The notes: generated by a model from the sequence alone, not told the origin. Shown: positions 51,522 through 60,912, numbered from the stretch's first letter. The stretch is 64,000 nucleotides of DNA from Pseudomonas karstica (GCF_009707515.1 NZ_WLYI01000030.1:1-64000); one strand, 5' to 3'. A program made the numbers and translations.

Positions 51522-52610
51522 ATGACCCGTTTATTGCGCCTCTCCCTGTTGGGCCTGCTGATTATCACGGGCCTGCTGGCCGCCCTGACCTACAACCTGA
51601 CGTGGCGCCCCGCCGACAAGGAAACCCTGCCCATCCACTGTGTCGCGCCTCGGGCACCCACCCTACTGCCAGGCCAGGCACTCAAGGTGATGACCTGGAA
51701 CGTGCAGTACCTGGCCGGCAAGAACTATGTGTTCTGGTATGACACCCAGGACGGCAGCGGCCCTGACGATCGTCCCACCGTCGAAGACATGGCCTTCAGC
51801 CTTGACGAAGTGGCCCGGGTGATTCGCGATGAGAAGCCCGACATTCTACTGCTGCAAGAACTGGACGAAGGGGCCAAGCGCTCCCATTATCAGGACCAAC
51901 TGGCGTTACTCCAGGAACGGCTGGTCGACCTCTACCCTTGCAGCGTCCAGGCCTTCGACTGGAAGGCTGATTTTGTCCCCGACCTGCATATATTCGGCAG
52001 CGTCGGCCGCAAGCTGGTGACCCTGAGCCGCTACCAGGTCGAACACGCCGAGCGCCTTCATTTGCCCGCGGCCACGGCCAACCTTGTCAGTCGCCAGTTC
52101 CAACCAAAGCCGGCCCTGCTACTGACCTACCTGCCGCTGAGTGACGGCGGCCAACTGGCAGTGCTCAACACCCGTCTGGACCGCGCAGCTCCGGGAAGCA
52201 GCACCGTGCAAGAACAGGTACAAACGACCGTCAAGCTGCTGGATAAATTCGAGAGCCGCGGCACTCCATGGCTGATTGGTGGCGACTTCAAGCTACTGCC
52301 CCTTGGGCAATTCCTGCGCCTGGACGCGGACAAGCGCGGGCCGTATTCGCCGGACAGTGAGCTGCACCTGCTGTGGGGCAAGTACCCGATGATCCCGAGC
52401 AACAGTGAATCCAGCGGGATAGATCGGAGCAAATGGCTGACATACTTCCCCAATGACCCAAGTGTCGACGGGCCGGATCGGACGTTGGACTATCTGTTCT
52501 ACAGCTCGCGGATCAAACGGGTCGAGGCCCGGGTACGGCAGGACGACACCTTGCGCACTTCCAGCCACTTACCGGTGATCGGACGGTTCCTGCTGCCAGC
52601 AGCGCAGTAA
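51522..52610 (+). CDS. Endonuclease/exonuclease/phosphatase-fold protein with altered active site
   Basis: 362 residues: an N-terminal membrane anchor (LLRLSLLGLLIITGLLAALT) then an EEP domain from about residue 50. Conserved EEP pieces are MTWNVQYLAG, LLLQELDEG and DGPDRTLDYLFYS. Three usual catalytic motifs are changed. NTHL reads NTRLD (His to Arg), GDFN reads GGDFKLLP (Asn to Lys), and SDH reads SSHLPV (Asp to Ser). It may be a degenerate enzyme or use another chemistry. The fold assignment is firm; activity is doubtful. Confidence 0.85.
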   Translation: MTRLLRLSLLGLLIITGLLAALTYNLTWRPADKETLPIHCVAPRAPTLLPGQALKVMTWNVQYLAGKNYVFWYDTQDGSGPDDRPTVEDMAFSLDEVARVIRDEKPDILLLQELDEGAKRSHYQDQLALLQERLVDLYPCSVQAFDWKADFVPDLHIFGSVGRKLVTLSRYQVEHAERLHLPAATANLVSRQFQPKPALLLTYLPLSDGGQLAVLNTRLDRAAPGSSTVQEQVQTTVKLLDKFESRGTPWLIGGDFKLLPLGQFLRLDADKRGPYSPDSELHLLWGKYPMIPSNSESSGIDRSKWLTYFPNDPSVDGPDRTLDYLFYSSRIKRVEARVRQDDTLRTSSHLPVIGRFLLPAAQ

Positions 52611-52639
52611 CCACCACGATTCAATGGGCTTCGTGCCCC

Positions 52640-55147
52640 TTACTTTCTGGGTTTGATCCGCGCCGTCGCTTCTGCCACCAACGGATCATCCGGCCAGTAA
52701 TGCTTGGGGTACCGCCCTTTTAAATCCTTTTTTACCTCGGCATAGGTACTGCGCCAGAAGTTCGCCAGGTCTTGTGTCACCTGCACCGGCCGCCGCGCAG
52801 GCGACAACAGGTGCAGCTTGACCACCTGCCGGCCACCGGCAATGCGCGGAGTGTCAGCCAGGCCGAACAGCTCCTGCAAGCGTACCGCCAGAATCGGTGG
52901 CTGCTCGCTGTAGTCCAGGCGCACCGAGGAGCCCGAGGGCACTTTCAGATGATGGGGCGCCAACTCGTCCAGACGTTGCGGCAACGGCCAAGGCAGCAGG
53001 TTATGCAGGAAACTGGACAAGTCCAGGTTGGCAAAATGACTCAAGCGCGAGACCCTGCCCAAGTAGGGCATCAACCAGTGTTCAAGGCTGGCGAGCAAGG
53101 CGCTGTCGCTGACATCCGGCCACAGGCTGTCTTTACCCGCGTCCAGTTGGCGCAACAACATCACCCGCGCCTGCCACTGGCGCAACTCGGGGGTCCAGGG
53201 CAACAACTCCAGGCCCTTGCGGCGCACCAGACTGGCCAGCGCCTGGCTGCGAGCGGCTTCGTCCAGGCCAGTCAGGGGTTCGCGGCCGAGCACCAGTTCG
53301 CCCACCTTGCGCTGGCGTTCGGCGCGCAATACGCCTTCACGTTCGTCCCAGTCCAGTTGATCGATCACCCGTACTTGCTCGGCCAACACCGAGTCAAACA
53401 GCGCCGGATCAAATTCTGCTGCCAGGTAAATCCGTTCTTCCCGCTGGCCCTGGCGGCTGCCCAGGTCAGCGATCACCAGCCACGGCTGTTTCATCAGGCT
53501 GTCGGCCTCGGCAAACAACGCGGCGCGACCATTGGCCAAGCGATATTCGGCGCCACCGGCTCGCCGTTGTTGCGCAACGCGGTCGGGGTAAGCCAGGGCC
53601 AGCAACGCGCCGAGCCAGCGTGGGTGATCCGGGTCGACGACCGCTTGTTCGGCCTTGCCCCGTAAATAACTCCGGTATTGCCGAGCCAGTTGTTTGGCCC
53701 GCTGCACACCGCCTTGAGTGCCACGCGCGCGCTCTTCGCCAGACAACAACGCCAAACGACTGTGCAAGTCCGCACCGGCACCACGCAAAATATCGCGCTC
53801 GCCCAATAGTGCAGCCACGTCACAGGCCATGCTCGCCAACCCCAGGTCCTGGCCGCGCAACAGTAAATGGGCGATGCGCGGATGGGCTGGCAGTTCGGCC
53901 ATCTTCTGACCATGCTTGGTTAACGTGCCGTCATCCAACGCCCCCAGGCGCACCAGCAAATCCTGGGCCTGGGCATAGGCGGCCGTCGGCGGGACATCGA
54001 GCCATACCAGTTGGCCCGGCGCCACACCCCAGCGCGCCAGTTGCAAGGCCAACCCGGCCAGATCTGCCGCGAGGATTTGCGCGCTGGCATAGGCCGACAG
54101 CGCTTCATGCTGGTCCTCGGACCACAACCGATAACACACCCCTGGCTCCAGTCGCCCAGCCCGACCGGCACGCTGAGTGGCGCTGGCGCGGGATATGCGC
54201 TGGGTGTCGAGGCGGGTCATGCCGCTGCCTGGGTCGAAACGCGGCACTCGCGCCAGCCCGGCATCAATCACCACCCGCACGCCATCAATGGTCAGGCTGG
54301 TCTCGGCGATATTGGTCGCCAGCACCACTTTGCGTTTACCCGCTGGCGCCGGATCGATGGCTGCCCGTTGCGCCGCCAGGTCCAATTCACCATGGAGCGG
54401 ACACAGCAGCACATCGCCGCGATCCCCCAGGGCATCAGCCAATTGCTGGTTGACTCGACGAATCTCCGCCTGGCCCGGCAGGAATACCAACACGCTGCCG
54501 GCCTCATCATGCAAGGCCTCAAGAATGGTCTGCACCAGCCGTGGCTCAATGAACTCACCGGGCTGGAACGGCCGGCCCCAACGCATCTGCACCGGATACA
54601 TGCGGCCTTCGCTGCGCAGAATCGGCGCGTCACCCAGCAGGCCAGCCAGGCGTTCGCCTTCGAGGGTGGCCGACATCAGCAAGATCTTCAGCGGCTGCTC
54701 GTCACGAAACAGGTCACGACCGTTGAGGCTCAGGGCCAGGGCCAGGTCGGCGTCCAGGCTACGCTCATGGAATTCGTCGAAGATCAGTAAGCCCACGCCC
54801 TCCAGCGCCGGGTCATCCTGCAAACGGCGAGTGAGGATGCCTTCGGTGACCACTTCGATACGGGTGTTGGGGCCGACCTTGCTGTCCAGGCGAATCCGGT
54901 AACCGACAGTCTCACCCACCTTTTCGCCCAGCTCGCTGGCCAGCCGCTCAGCCGCCGCACGCGCGGCCAGACGCCGGGGCTCGAGCATCAGGATGGTTTG
55001 CCCGGCCAGCCAGGTTTCATTCAGCAGCGCCAAGGGCACTCGCGTGGTTTTACCGGCCCCGGGCGGTGCTTCGAGCACGGCTTCATGGCGTATCGCCAAG
55101 GCTTCACGCAAGGCGGGTAAAACATCATCGATTGGCAACGAATTCAT
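52640..55147 (-). CDS. hrpB: ATP-dependent helicase HrpB
   Basis: 835-residue DEAH-box helicase. Walker A is EAPPGAGKTTRVPLALL, motif II is FDEFHERSLDADLAL, motif III is LLMSATLEG and motif VI is QRAGRAGRLEPG. A large HrpB-specific C-terminal domain follows (LPQRLDELAPHHLKVPSG, YPKHYWPDDPL). The start at 55147 (MNSLPIDDVLPALREAL) has GGAG upstream; the longer frame reads through promoter DNA. Its physiological RNA substrate is not known in most species. It is divergent from the small lipoprotein gene. Confidence 0.95.
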   Translation of the reverse strand: MNSLPIDDVLPALREALAIRHEAVLEAPPGAGKTTRVPLALLNETWLAGQTILMLEPRRLAARAAAERLASELGEKVGETVGYRIRLDSKVGPNTRIEVVTEGILTRRLQDDPALEGVGLLIFDEFHERSLDADLALALSLNGRDLFRDEQPLKILLMSATLEGERLAGLLGDAPILRSEGRMYPVQMRWGRPFQPGEFIEPRLVQTILEALHDEAGSVLVFLPGQAEIRRVNQQLADALGDRGDVLLCPLHGELDLAAQRAAIDPAPAGKRKVVLATNIAETSLTIDGVRVVIDAGLARVPRFDPGSGMTRLDTQRISRASATQRAGRAGRLEPGVCYRLWSEDQHEALSAYASAQILAADLAGLALQLARWGVAPGQLVWLDVPPTAAYAQAQDLLVRLGALDDGTLTKHGQKMAELPAHPRIAHLLLRGQDLGLASMACDVAALLGERDILRGAGADLHSRLALLSGEERARGTQGGVQRAKQLARQYRSYLRGKAEQAVVDPDHPRWLGALLALAYPDRVAQQRRAGGAEYRLANGRAALFAEADSLMKQPWLVIADLGSRQGQREERIYLAAEFDPALFDSVLAEQVRVIDQLDWDEREGVLRAERQRKVGELVLGREPLTGLDEAARSQALASLVRRKGLELLPWTPELRQWQARVMLLRQLDAGKDSLWPDVSDSALLASLEHWLMPYLGRVSRLSHFANLDLSSFLHNLLPWPLPQRLDELAPHHLKVPSGSSVRLDYSEQPPILAVRLQELFGLADTPRIAGGRQVVKLHLLSPARRPVQVTQDLANFWRSTYAEVKKDLKGRYPKHYWPDDPLVAEATARIKPRK

Positions 55148-55268
55148 ACTGGCTCCAAAGCAGAGCAGCGAGTATAACGGCGAACTGCCGGGTGTCGGTG
55201 GTGGTCTCAGAGGCATACCGGGTCCCCACAGGATATAGTCACCTTTCAAGCGTGTTCAGGAGAGTTCC

Positions 55269-55688
55269 ATGCGTATTGCTTCCCGTGTCATCGGCGGTGT
55301 TCTGGCCGTCACCCTGCTGAGCCAATTGACGGCCTGCGGGTCGATTTTCTACCCCGAGCGCCGTGGCCAGATCGACGGCAAGATCGACCCGGCAATCGCT
55401 GTGCTCGACGCAGTTGGCCTGTTGTTCTACGTGATTCCCGGCCTGATCGCCTTCGGTGTCGACTTCGCTACCGGCGCCATTTATTTCGAGCCTGGCAAGA
55501 CCGCCCAGGTGGCCCCGGAAAAACTGCAACAAGCCATCGGCGTCGACGGCAAAGTCGACAATGCCAAGCTGCAAACCATCATCCAGAAGGAAACCGGCCG
55601 CCACCTGCCGCTGGACGATCCACGCATGATTCAGTTCAAGGGCAGCGTTCAACAGCTGGCTACCCTGGGCCTGCAACCTGCCGCTTAA
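55269..55688 (+). CDS. YceK/YidQ-like lipoprotein
   Basis: 139 residues. The signal peptide ends in the lipobox LTAC, giving lipidation at Cys23 (CGSIFYPERRGQ). A hydrophobic central segment (VLDAVGLLFYVIPGLIAFGV) and the following DFATGAIYFEP match the pattern of YceK/YidQ-type lipoproteins of unknown function. AGGAG lies six bases ahead of the ATG. It lies 15 bases upstream of fieF on the same strand and is probably co-transcribed. Confidence 0.85.
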   Translation: MRIASRVIGGVLAVTLLSQLTACGSIFYPERRGQIDGKIDPAIAVLDAVGLLFYVIPGLIAFGVDFATGAIYFEPGKTAQVAPEKLQQAIGVDGKVDNAKLQTIIQKETGRHLPLDDPRMIQFKGSVQQLATLGLQPAA

Positions 55689-55703
55689 GGACGTGATCGC
55701 GTT

Positions 55704-56597
55704 ATGACCAGCAGTCCCGAACACGCCCGCCTGTTGCGCCTGGCCACCCGCGCGTCAGTCGGTGTGGCCTGTGTTCTGATCGTGACCAAGGCCATCGCCT
55801 GGTGGCTCAGCGGCTCGGTGAGCATGCTCGCCGGGCTCACCGACTCGTTGCTCGATGGTGTGACCTCGCTGCTCAACTTGCTGGCGGTGCATTACGCCCT
55901 GCGCCCGGCCGATGACGATCACCGTTATGGCCACGGCAAGGCGGAATCGCTGTCGGGCATGGCACAAGCCTTGTTCATCGCCGGCAGTGCGGTGTTGATC
56001 GCGTATCAGGCGTTCCAGCGTTTGCAGCATCCGGAACCGGTGGGCGCACCGTGGTTGAGTGTCGCGGTGATCCTATTGGCCCTGGTGCTGACGGTGGCGC
56101 TGCTGATCCTGCAACACCGAGTGATTCGCGAGACGGGCTCGACGGCGGTGCGTGCCGATTCGCTGCACTACCGTTCGGACTTGTTGCTCAATGGCAGCAT
56201 CCTGGTGGCGCTGGTGTTGGCCGGGTTTGGTTTTCAGCAAGTGGACGCCTGGTTCGGCCTGGGAATTGCCGCCTATATCCTGTGGAGCGCGATCCAGATC
56301 GCGCGGGAAAGTTTCGCGGTGCTGATGGATGAGGAACTGCCGCCAGACATCAGCCAACACATGCTGGAGCTGGCTTGCAGCGTACCCGGCGTGCTCGGCG
56401 CCCATGACTTGCGCACGCGTATCTCCGGCAGCCACTGGTTCGTGCAGTTGCATCTGGAGTTGCCGGGGGAATTGAGCCTGTCCGTGGCCCACAGCATCAG
56501 CGACCAGGCCGCCGATGCCATCCATCAAGCCTACCCGCGCGCAGAAGTGCTGGTGCACGCCGACCCGCAGGAAGTGGTCAAGGGCGCCAAGGCCTAG
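55704..56597 (+). CDS. fieF: Cation diffusion facilitator FieF
   Basis: 297-residue, six-helix metal/proton antiporter exporting Zn2+ or Fe2+. The intramembrane site is LTDSLLDGVTS in helix 2 and VRADSLHYRSDLLLNG in helix 5 (Asp/Asp and His/Asp). GHGKAESLSGMAQA is the loop between helices 2 and 3. The C-terminal cytoplasmic domain (LGAHDLRTRISG, FVQLHLELPG) is complete. Metal choice cannot be proven. Its stop overlaps the end of the convergent DUF6515 gene by four bases. Confidence 0.94.
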   Translation: MTSSPEHARLLRLATRASVGVACVLIVTKAIAWWLSGSVSMLAGLTDSLLDGVTSLLNLLAVHYALRPADDDHRYGHGKAESLSGMAQALFIAGSAVLIAYQAFQRLQHPEPVGAPWLSVAVILLALVLTVALLILQHRVIRETGSTAVRADSLHYRSDLLLNGSILVALVLAGFGFQQVDAWFGLGIAAYILWSAIQIARESFAVLMDEELPPDISQHMLELACSVPGVLGAHDLRTRISGSHWFVQLHLELPGELSLSVAHSISDQAADAIHQAYPRAEVLVHADPQEVVKGAKA

Positions 56598-57601
56598 AAC
56601 TGTACTTGATACCCGCGACTGCCCAGGCAGTTGCCCTGGGCCTGCCGGTAGGTTTGCACTACCGCCGGGGCCGGGGCGTAAGTCACGGTTCGAGGATCGA
56701 AACCACTTTGTTGCACGGCCCAGCGATAGCAGTCATAGCCATCCTGCTGGACTTGCGCAGGTGATTGCCCATTGGCCGGATAGGCCACCACGTCATAGCC
56801 GTTACCCTGGGGTTGCGGCGCTGGCATAGGGGCAGCCACTGGCGGCTCGACCACCACGTACTGCTGGGAACTGGCCTCGTAGGTGTAATAGGCACCGGCG
56901 GCGAGGAAAAACAGCGCGCTGCCCACCCACACTTCACGCGCATAGTCCGGCAGGTAATGCACGCGAATCCCGTAAGGCGGGGCTACGACGACGTAACGTG
57001 GCCCTTGGGGGCGGTACCAGTAGCCACCAGAGAAGAAATAATTCTGGCCGCGATAGGGCACGCGGAAGTTGCGATCGGGGAAGCGGTCAACGATATAACC
57101 TGGACGGTGTTGCGGGCCTGACCCCCAGCCATTGCCATGCCCATCGGGGCGACCTGGCCAGCGATTGTCATTGGGGTGGCTATTGTAGCCAGGGCGTGAG
57201 CCAGAGCCGCCGGCCTCCCAGTGGGGGTTACCCTCGTTGCGTCGGGGGACGTCGCGGTTGTAACCCTGGCGCGGCTCCTGGGTCTGGCGCACGGAATCCG
57301 GGCGCCCCTGGATCGGCAGGTTATTGGCGGGCCGCGGCGCGGGCCGGCCCTGCTCGTTAGCCTGAGGGCGACCTTGCCCCCGGCCATTTTGTCCACCACC
57401 TTCAAAGTGCTGGTTCTGCGGGCGCGGCTGATTGTTACCGGGCCGCCCGCCACCTTCGGGGCCACGCTCATGTTGACCACCACCAGCGCCCTGGGGGCCT
57501 TGCCCCTGGCGTGGAGAGTTATCCCGCTCGTCGGCCATCGCCTGCGCACCGACACTGACCATCAGCAAACCAACACCCGCCAAACGCCAGATGCGCTTCA
57601 T
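56594..57601 (-). CDS. Exported DUF6515-type protein with Gly/Pro/Gln-rich region
   Basis: 335 residues with a signal peptide (MKRIWRLAGVGLLMVSVG, cleavage near AMA-DE). Residues about 25-180 are low-complexity Gly/Arg/Pro/Asn/Gln, probably disordered. From about 190 a conserved part begins (FRVPYRGQNYFFSGGYWYRP, RYVVVAPPYGIRVHYLPDYA) with one hydrophobic segment (ALFFLAAGAYYTYEA). Two repeats near the C-terminus contain DCYRWAVQQSGFDP. The pattern fits the DUF6515 family of envelope proteins; function unknown. GAGGAA precedes the start. Confidence 0.82.
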   Translation of the reverse strand: MKRIWRLAGVGLLMVSVGAQAMADERDNSPRQGQGPQGAGGGQHERGPEGGGRPGNNQPRPQNQHFEGGGQNGRGQGRPQANEQGRPAPRPANNLPIQGRPDSVRQTQEPRQGYNRDVPRRNEGNPHWEAGGSGSRPGYNSHPNDNRWPGRPDGHGNGWGSGPQHRPGYIVDRFPDRNFRVPYRGQNYFFSGGYWYRPQGPRYVVVAPPYGIRVHYLPDYAREVWVGSALFFLAAGAYYTYEASSQQYVVVEPPVAAPMPAPQPQGNGYDVVAYPANGQSPAQVQQDGYDCYRWAVQQSGFDPRTVTYAPAPAVVQTYRQAQGNCLGSRGYQVQF

Positions 57602-58017
57602 GCTATTCCTCACTGCGGATTAGGGCTTATAGCTAAGACTGGAAAAACCGTGCCCGGTTCTGAGACAGGTTATCAGTCACGAGAACAATTTTCGCAGGCA
57701 AAGAAAAAGGGCGACCCGTCGGCCGCCCCTTGAGAATTTTGTCCTGGCTCAACGCTTTTGACGTTGGCTCACCTCACGCCGTCTTGTGGACAGTGCGCAG
57801 CCCGGGGGCCGGCGCAACCCGGTGGGGTTGGCGGGCCGCAGCCGGCCTGATCGGGCGGGCTGCAGTGGACTCTATGTCCGGGCAGTGATTCTGTTGATAA
57901 CTTTACGCTTCAGGCCCTGGCAGATGATTGCGAAGATTGCGTCAATAAACAGTGCTTGCGCAATTTTTAACCCTGGATAGATAATTCACAGCAATAGTTA
58001 CGACAAAGGCCAGCCCC
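57602..58017. other. Long intergenic region with a minus-strand terminator
   Basis: 416 bases separate two outward-reading genes. A GC-rich hairpin with a T-run on the minus strand (57704-57728) ends some leftward transcript that no protein gene explains. 57740-57900 is rich in short GC palindromes (GGCCG, CCGGG words). The right end holds a likely promoter for the Lrp gene (TTGCGC at 57956-57961, 18 bases, GATAAT at 57980-57985). No protein-coding frame is convincing in between. Confidence 0.6.
57704..57728 (-). terminator. Orphan minus-strand terminator
   Basis: On the minus strand GGGCGGCC-GACG-GGTCGCCC (one mismatch) is followed by TTTTT. It sits upstream of the DUF6515 gene, and no minus-strand protein gene lies before it, so a short unannotated RNA may end here. 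Confidence 0.6.
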
Positions 58018-58497
58018 ATGAGCAAACTTGACCGATACGACCTGAGTATTTTGGCGGAATTACAGCGCGACGCGAGGATCTCCAACCAGGAGTTGGCCGA
58101 GCGGATCGGCCTGTCGCCGTCACCCTGCTCGCGCCGAGTCAAGCAACTGGAGGACGATGGCTACATCTCACGCCAGGTGGCGTTGCTGGACCGCAAGATG
58201 CTCGGCCTGAGCCTGACGGCCTACGTGTTGATCGGCATGGACCGACACACACCCGAGCGCTTCGAGAACTTCGAAGCCGCCATTCGCAGTTTGCCGCAAG
58301 TGCTGGAATGCAGCTTGGTGACCGGAATGGATGCCGACTATCAGCTGAAAGTGGTGGTGCCGGACATGGATCACTATCAGAAGCTGCTGCTGGGGCACTT
58401 GACCCGGATCGAAGGCGTCACCAGCGTGCGCTCCAGCTTTGTGCTGAACCAGGTGCTCAACAGCACCGAGTTGCCGCTGACCCACCTGCGTACCTGA
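58018..58497 (+). CDS. Lrp/AsnC-family regulator
   Basis: 159-residue regulator: helix-turn-helix (LDRYDLSILAELQRDARISN, then LSPSPCSRRVKQLEDDGYI) and a RAM domain (ECSLVTGMDADYQLKVVVPD). The SPSPCSRRVKQLE recognition helix is typical of Lrp proteins controlling amino-acid catabolism genes, but no such operon is adjacent. A sigma-70-like promoter lies 33-62 bases upstream. The DUF2788 gene follows 16 bases after the stop and is probably on the same transcript. Confidence 0.92.
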   Translation: MSKLDRYDLSILAELQRDARISNQELAERIGLSPSPCSRRVKQLEDDGYISRQVALLDRKMLGLSLTAYVLIGMDRHTPERFENFEAAIRSLPQVLECSLVTGMDADYQLKVVVPDMDHYQKLLLGHLTRIEGVTSVRSSFVLNQVLNSTELPLTHLRT

Positions 58498-58513
58498 AGA
58501 CGGAAAAGACCCA

Positions 58514-58732
58514 ATGGACTCCATAGATCCCGCCTTGCTCGAAGAATGGATGATGACCGGCCTGGTCACCATCCTGATCATTTTCATGGGATTTATCGTC
58601 TGGGACCTGGCGAAGAAATCCAAGGCCGGGCGCTTCGGTTCCTTGATTCTGTTTTTCGTACTGGGCCTGGGTGTCGCCGCGTTCATCATCAAGAGCGTGG
58701 TGATCGGCCTCATCGAGTCCGGCGCCTTATAA
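58514..58732 (+). CDS. DUF2788 small membrane protein
   Basis: 72 residues, two hydrophobic helices (GLVTILIIFMGFIVWDLA and GSLILFFVLGLGVAAFIIKS) joined by a basic loop (KKSKAGRF). Size and topology match the DUF2788 family of small inner-membrane proteins in gamma-proteobacteria; function unknown. Its last six bases overlap the end of the convergent pseudouridine synthase gene. Confidence 0.87.
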   Translation: MDSIDPALLEEWMMTGLVTILIIFMGFIVWDLAKKSKAGRFGSLILFFVLGLGVAAFIIKSVVIGLIESGAL

Positions 58733-59368
58733 GCGCGCCGGCACCTCTTTCCACTGGCCTTGATCCAGGCCATCGATCGACCAGTCACCAATGCGTACCC
58801 GTACCAGGCGCAAGGTCGGCAAACCGACAGCGGCTGTCATGCGTCGTACCTGGCGATTGCGTCCCTCACGAATCACCAACTCCAGCCAGTGGGTCGGTAC
58901 ACTCTTGCGAAACCGCACCGGAGGGTTACGCGGCCACAGTTGCGGCTCATCCAACTGCCGGGCTTCCGCGGGCAAGGTCATGCCGTCGTTGAGCTCAACC
59001 CCATCGCGCAGGCGTTGCAGCTGTTCCTCGCTCGGCTCACCTTCCACCTGCACCCAATAGGTTTTCGCCAACTTGTGTTTCGGGTCGGCAATGCGCGCCT
59101 GCAACTGACCGTCGTTGGTCAGCAATAACAGGCCTTCACTGTCACGGTCGAGCCTTCCCGCAGGGTAGATGCCGGGGATATCGATAAAATCCTTGAGGGT
59201 CGCCCGACCTTCGCCATCGCTGAACTGGGTCAGCACGTCGAAGGGCTTATTGAACAGGATCAGCTTAGGTGTTGCCGGCGGCGCCTTGGCAACACGACGT
59301 GGGGCTGAACCAGCGGGCGGGGTTTTCACACCGGGGCGGCGGGAAACGGGACGGGCAGGACGGGACAT
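58727..59368 (-). CDS. rluE: RluE-type 23S rRNA pseudouridine synthase
   Basis: 213 residues, RsuA/RluB/E/F family without an S4 domain, as expected for RluE (U2457 in E. coli 23S rRNA). The catalytic Asp lies in PAGRLDRDSEGLLLLTNDG, preceded by LILFNKPFDVLTQFSD. The C-terminal family motifs REGRNRQVRRMTAAVGLPT and LRLVRVRIGDW are intact. A basic Pro/Arg/Ala-rich N-terminal extension of about 45 residues is present. The start at 59368 is the first ATG within it. It ends overlapping the DUF2788 gene. Confidence 0.9.
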   Translation of the reverse strand: MSRPARPVSRRPGVKTPPAGSAPRRVAKAPPATPKLILFNKPFDVLTQFSDGEGRATLKDFIDIPGIYPAGRLDRDSEGLLLLTNDGQLQARIADPKHKLAKTYWVQVEGEPSEEQLQRLRDGVELNDGMTLPAEARQLDEPQLWPRNPPVRFRKSVPTHWLELVIREGRNRQVRRMTAAVGLPTLRLVRVRIGDWSIDGLDQGQWKEVPARL

Positions 59369-59439
59369 GGCAAGGGAACATCTAGCGGTCAGGACCGACA
59401 ATGCTAGTGGCCTGACCGTTAAATAACCATCCCAACCGC

Positions 59440-60912
59440 TTAGCGGAACGGCGGTTCGTCGAAGCTGCGCAATTTGCGCGAGTGCAGCGAGTTGAGTTCG
59501 GTGCGCAACAAATCCACCGCCTCAATGCCGATCTTCAAGTGCTGGCTGACCGCGCGCTCGTAAAAGGCATTGGCCGAGCCTGGCAGCTTGATCTCACTGT
59601 GCAACGGTTTGTCAGACACACACAGTAAGGTGCCGTAAGGTACGCGCAAGCGGTAACCCTGGGCGGCAATGGTGCCGCTTTCCATGTCCACCGCCACCGC
59701 GCGGGACAGATTGATCAACGGTCGTTCCTGAGCCCAGCGCAGCTCCCAGTTACGGTCGTCATAAGTCAATACGGTGCCGGTGCGCAGGCGTTTTTTCAGC
59801 TCCTCGCCCTTCTCGCCCGTGACGTTGGCCGCCGCCTGTTGCAAAGCCATCTGTACCTCGGCCAAGGCCGGGATCGGGATATTCGGTGGCACCACCCGGT
59901 CGAGAATTCCGTCACGACGCATATAGGCGTGTGCCAGCACGTAGTCGCCAATGGTCTGGGATTGGCGCAGGCCGCCGCAGTGGCCAATCATCAGCCAGCA
60001 ATGAGGGCGCAGCACTGCCAGGTGGTCGGTGATGTTCTTGGCATTGGAGGGGCCGACACCGATATTCACCAGGGTTACACCGTGGCCGTCGCTGGCAATC
60101 AGGTGGTAGGCCGGCATCTGGTAACGGTGCCAGACCACGCCCGCGGCGATGGCAGATGCTTCGCCATGGTCCATGCTTTTTTCGATGATCACGTTGCCCG
60201 GCAACACCATCCGGATAAACCGAGGGTCACTGCGCAATTGCTCCAGGCCATGGACGATGAACTGGTCGACATAACGGTGATAGTTGGTGAGCAGAATCCA
60301 TGGCTGCACATGCCGCCAGTCGCTGCCGGTGTAGTGCACCAGGCGACGCAGGGAGAAGTCGACGCGGGCGGCATCAAACAGCGCCAAGGGCAGCGGGTCG
60401 GTGTTTTCCCAGTCGTAGAGGCCATCGGCGATGCCATCGGTGGCGGCCGACAGGTCGGTGCTCGGGAAAACCCGCGCCAGCACGGCGGCCGTCACGCCGG
60501 AACCCGCCAGCTCGTCGCCCTGCTCCACTACGTACGGATACGGAATGTTCTGTTGGCTGACGCCGACTTCCACCGTCACGGTGAAGTCGTGCATCAACGG
60601 CACCAATTGTTCCAGCAGGTATTTGCGAAAGGCCGACGGATGAGTGACGGTGACGCTGTAGGTACCTGGCAACTGGACCTTGGCATAGGCCCGGGTGGTC
60701 TGTGGGACTTCACCGTGGCAGTGGTAAGTCAGGCGTAGTTCTGGATAACGAAACAGCGCGCGTTGTTCGGCGTCAGGCTCGACGCGGTCCTTGAGGTAAC
60801 GCTTGAGGGCTTGATTGAGCGCGCCTGTAGCATGCTCATGAAGAGCCGCCAGCCGATCCACGGCTTCTTCAGCGGTTTGAACGACAACAAAAGCTTCGGT
60901 CACGGTAAGCAT
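59440..60912 (-). CDS. amn: AMP nucleosidase
   Basis: 490-residue enzyme splitting AMP into adenine and ribose-5-phosphate, regulating adenylate pools. The N-terminal Amn-specific domain (to about residue 180) is followed by a nucleoside-phosphorylase-like domain with IGVGPSNAKNITDHLAV, LMIGHCGGLRQSQ and the AVDMESGTIAAQGYR catalytic segment. The ATG at 60912 almost abuts an AGGA, so the in-frame GTG at 60903 (eight bases after it) is a plausible alternative start. It stands alone. Confidence 0.95.
   Translation of the reverse strand: MLTVTEAFVVVQTAEEAVDRLAALHEHATGALNQALKRYLKDRVEPDAEQRALFRYPELRLTYHCHGEVPQTTRAYAKVQLPGTYSVTVTHPSAFRKYLLEQLVPLMHDFTVTVEVGVSQQNIPYPYVVEQGDELAGSGVTAAVLARVFPSTDLSAATDGIADGLYDWENTDPLPLALFDAARVDFSLRRLVHYTGSDWRHVQPWILLTNYHRYVDQFIVHGLEQLRSDPRFIRMVLPGNVIIEKSMDHGEASAIAAGVVWHRYQMPAYHLIASDGHGVTLVNIGVGPSNAKNITDHLAVLRPHCWLMIGHCGGLRQSQTIGDYVLAHAYMRRDGILDRVVPPNIPIPALAEVQMALQQAAANVTGEKGEELKKRLRTGTVLTYDDRNWELRWAQERPLINLSRAVAVDMESGTIAAQGYRLRVPYGTLLCVSDKPLHSEIKLPGSANAFYERAVSQHLKIGIEAVDLLRTELNSLHSRKLRSFDEPPFR

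Noticed and set aside
57740..58017. RNase P RNA, 4.5S RNA or Rsm-type RNA in the long gap
   Set aside because: Conserved core sequences of these RNAs are absent; only a few isolated GGA words occur, too few for an Rsm sponge.
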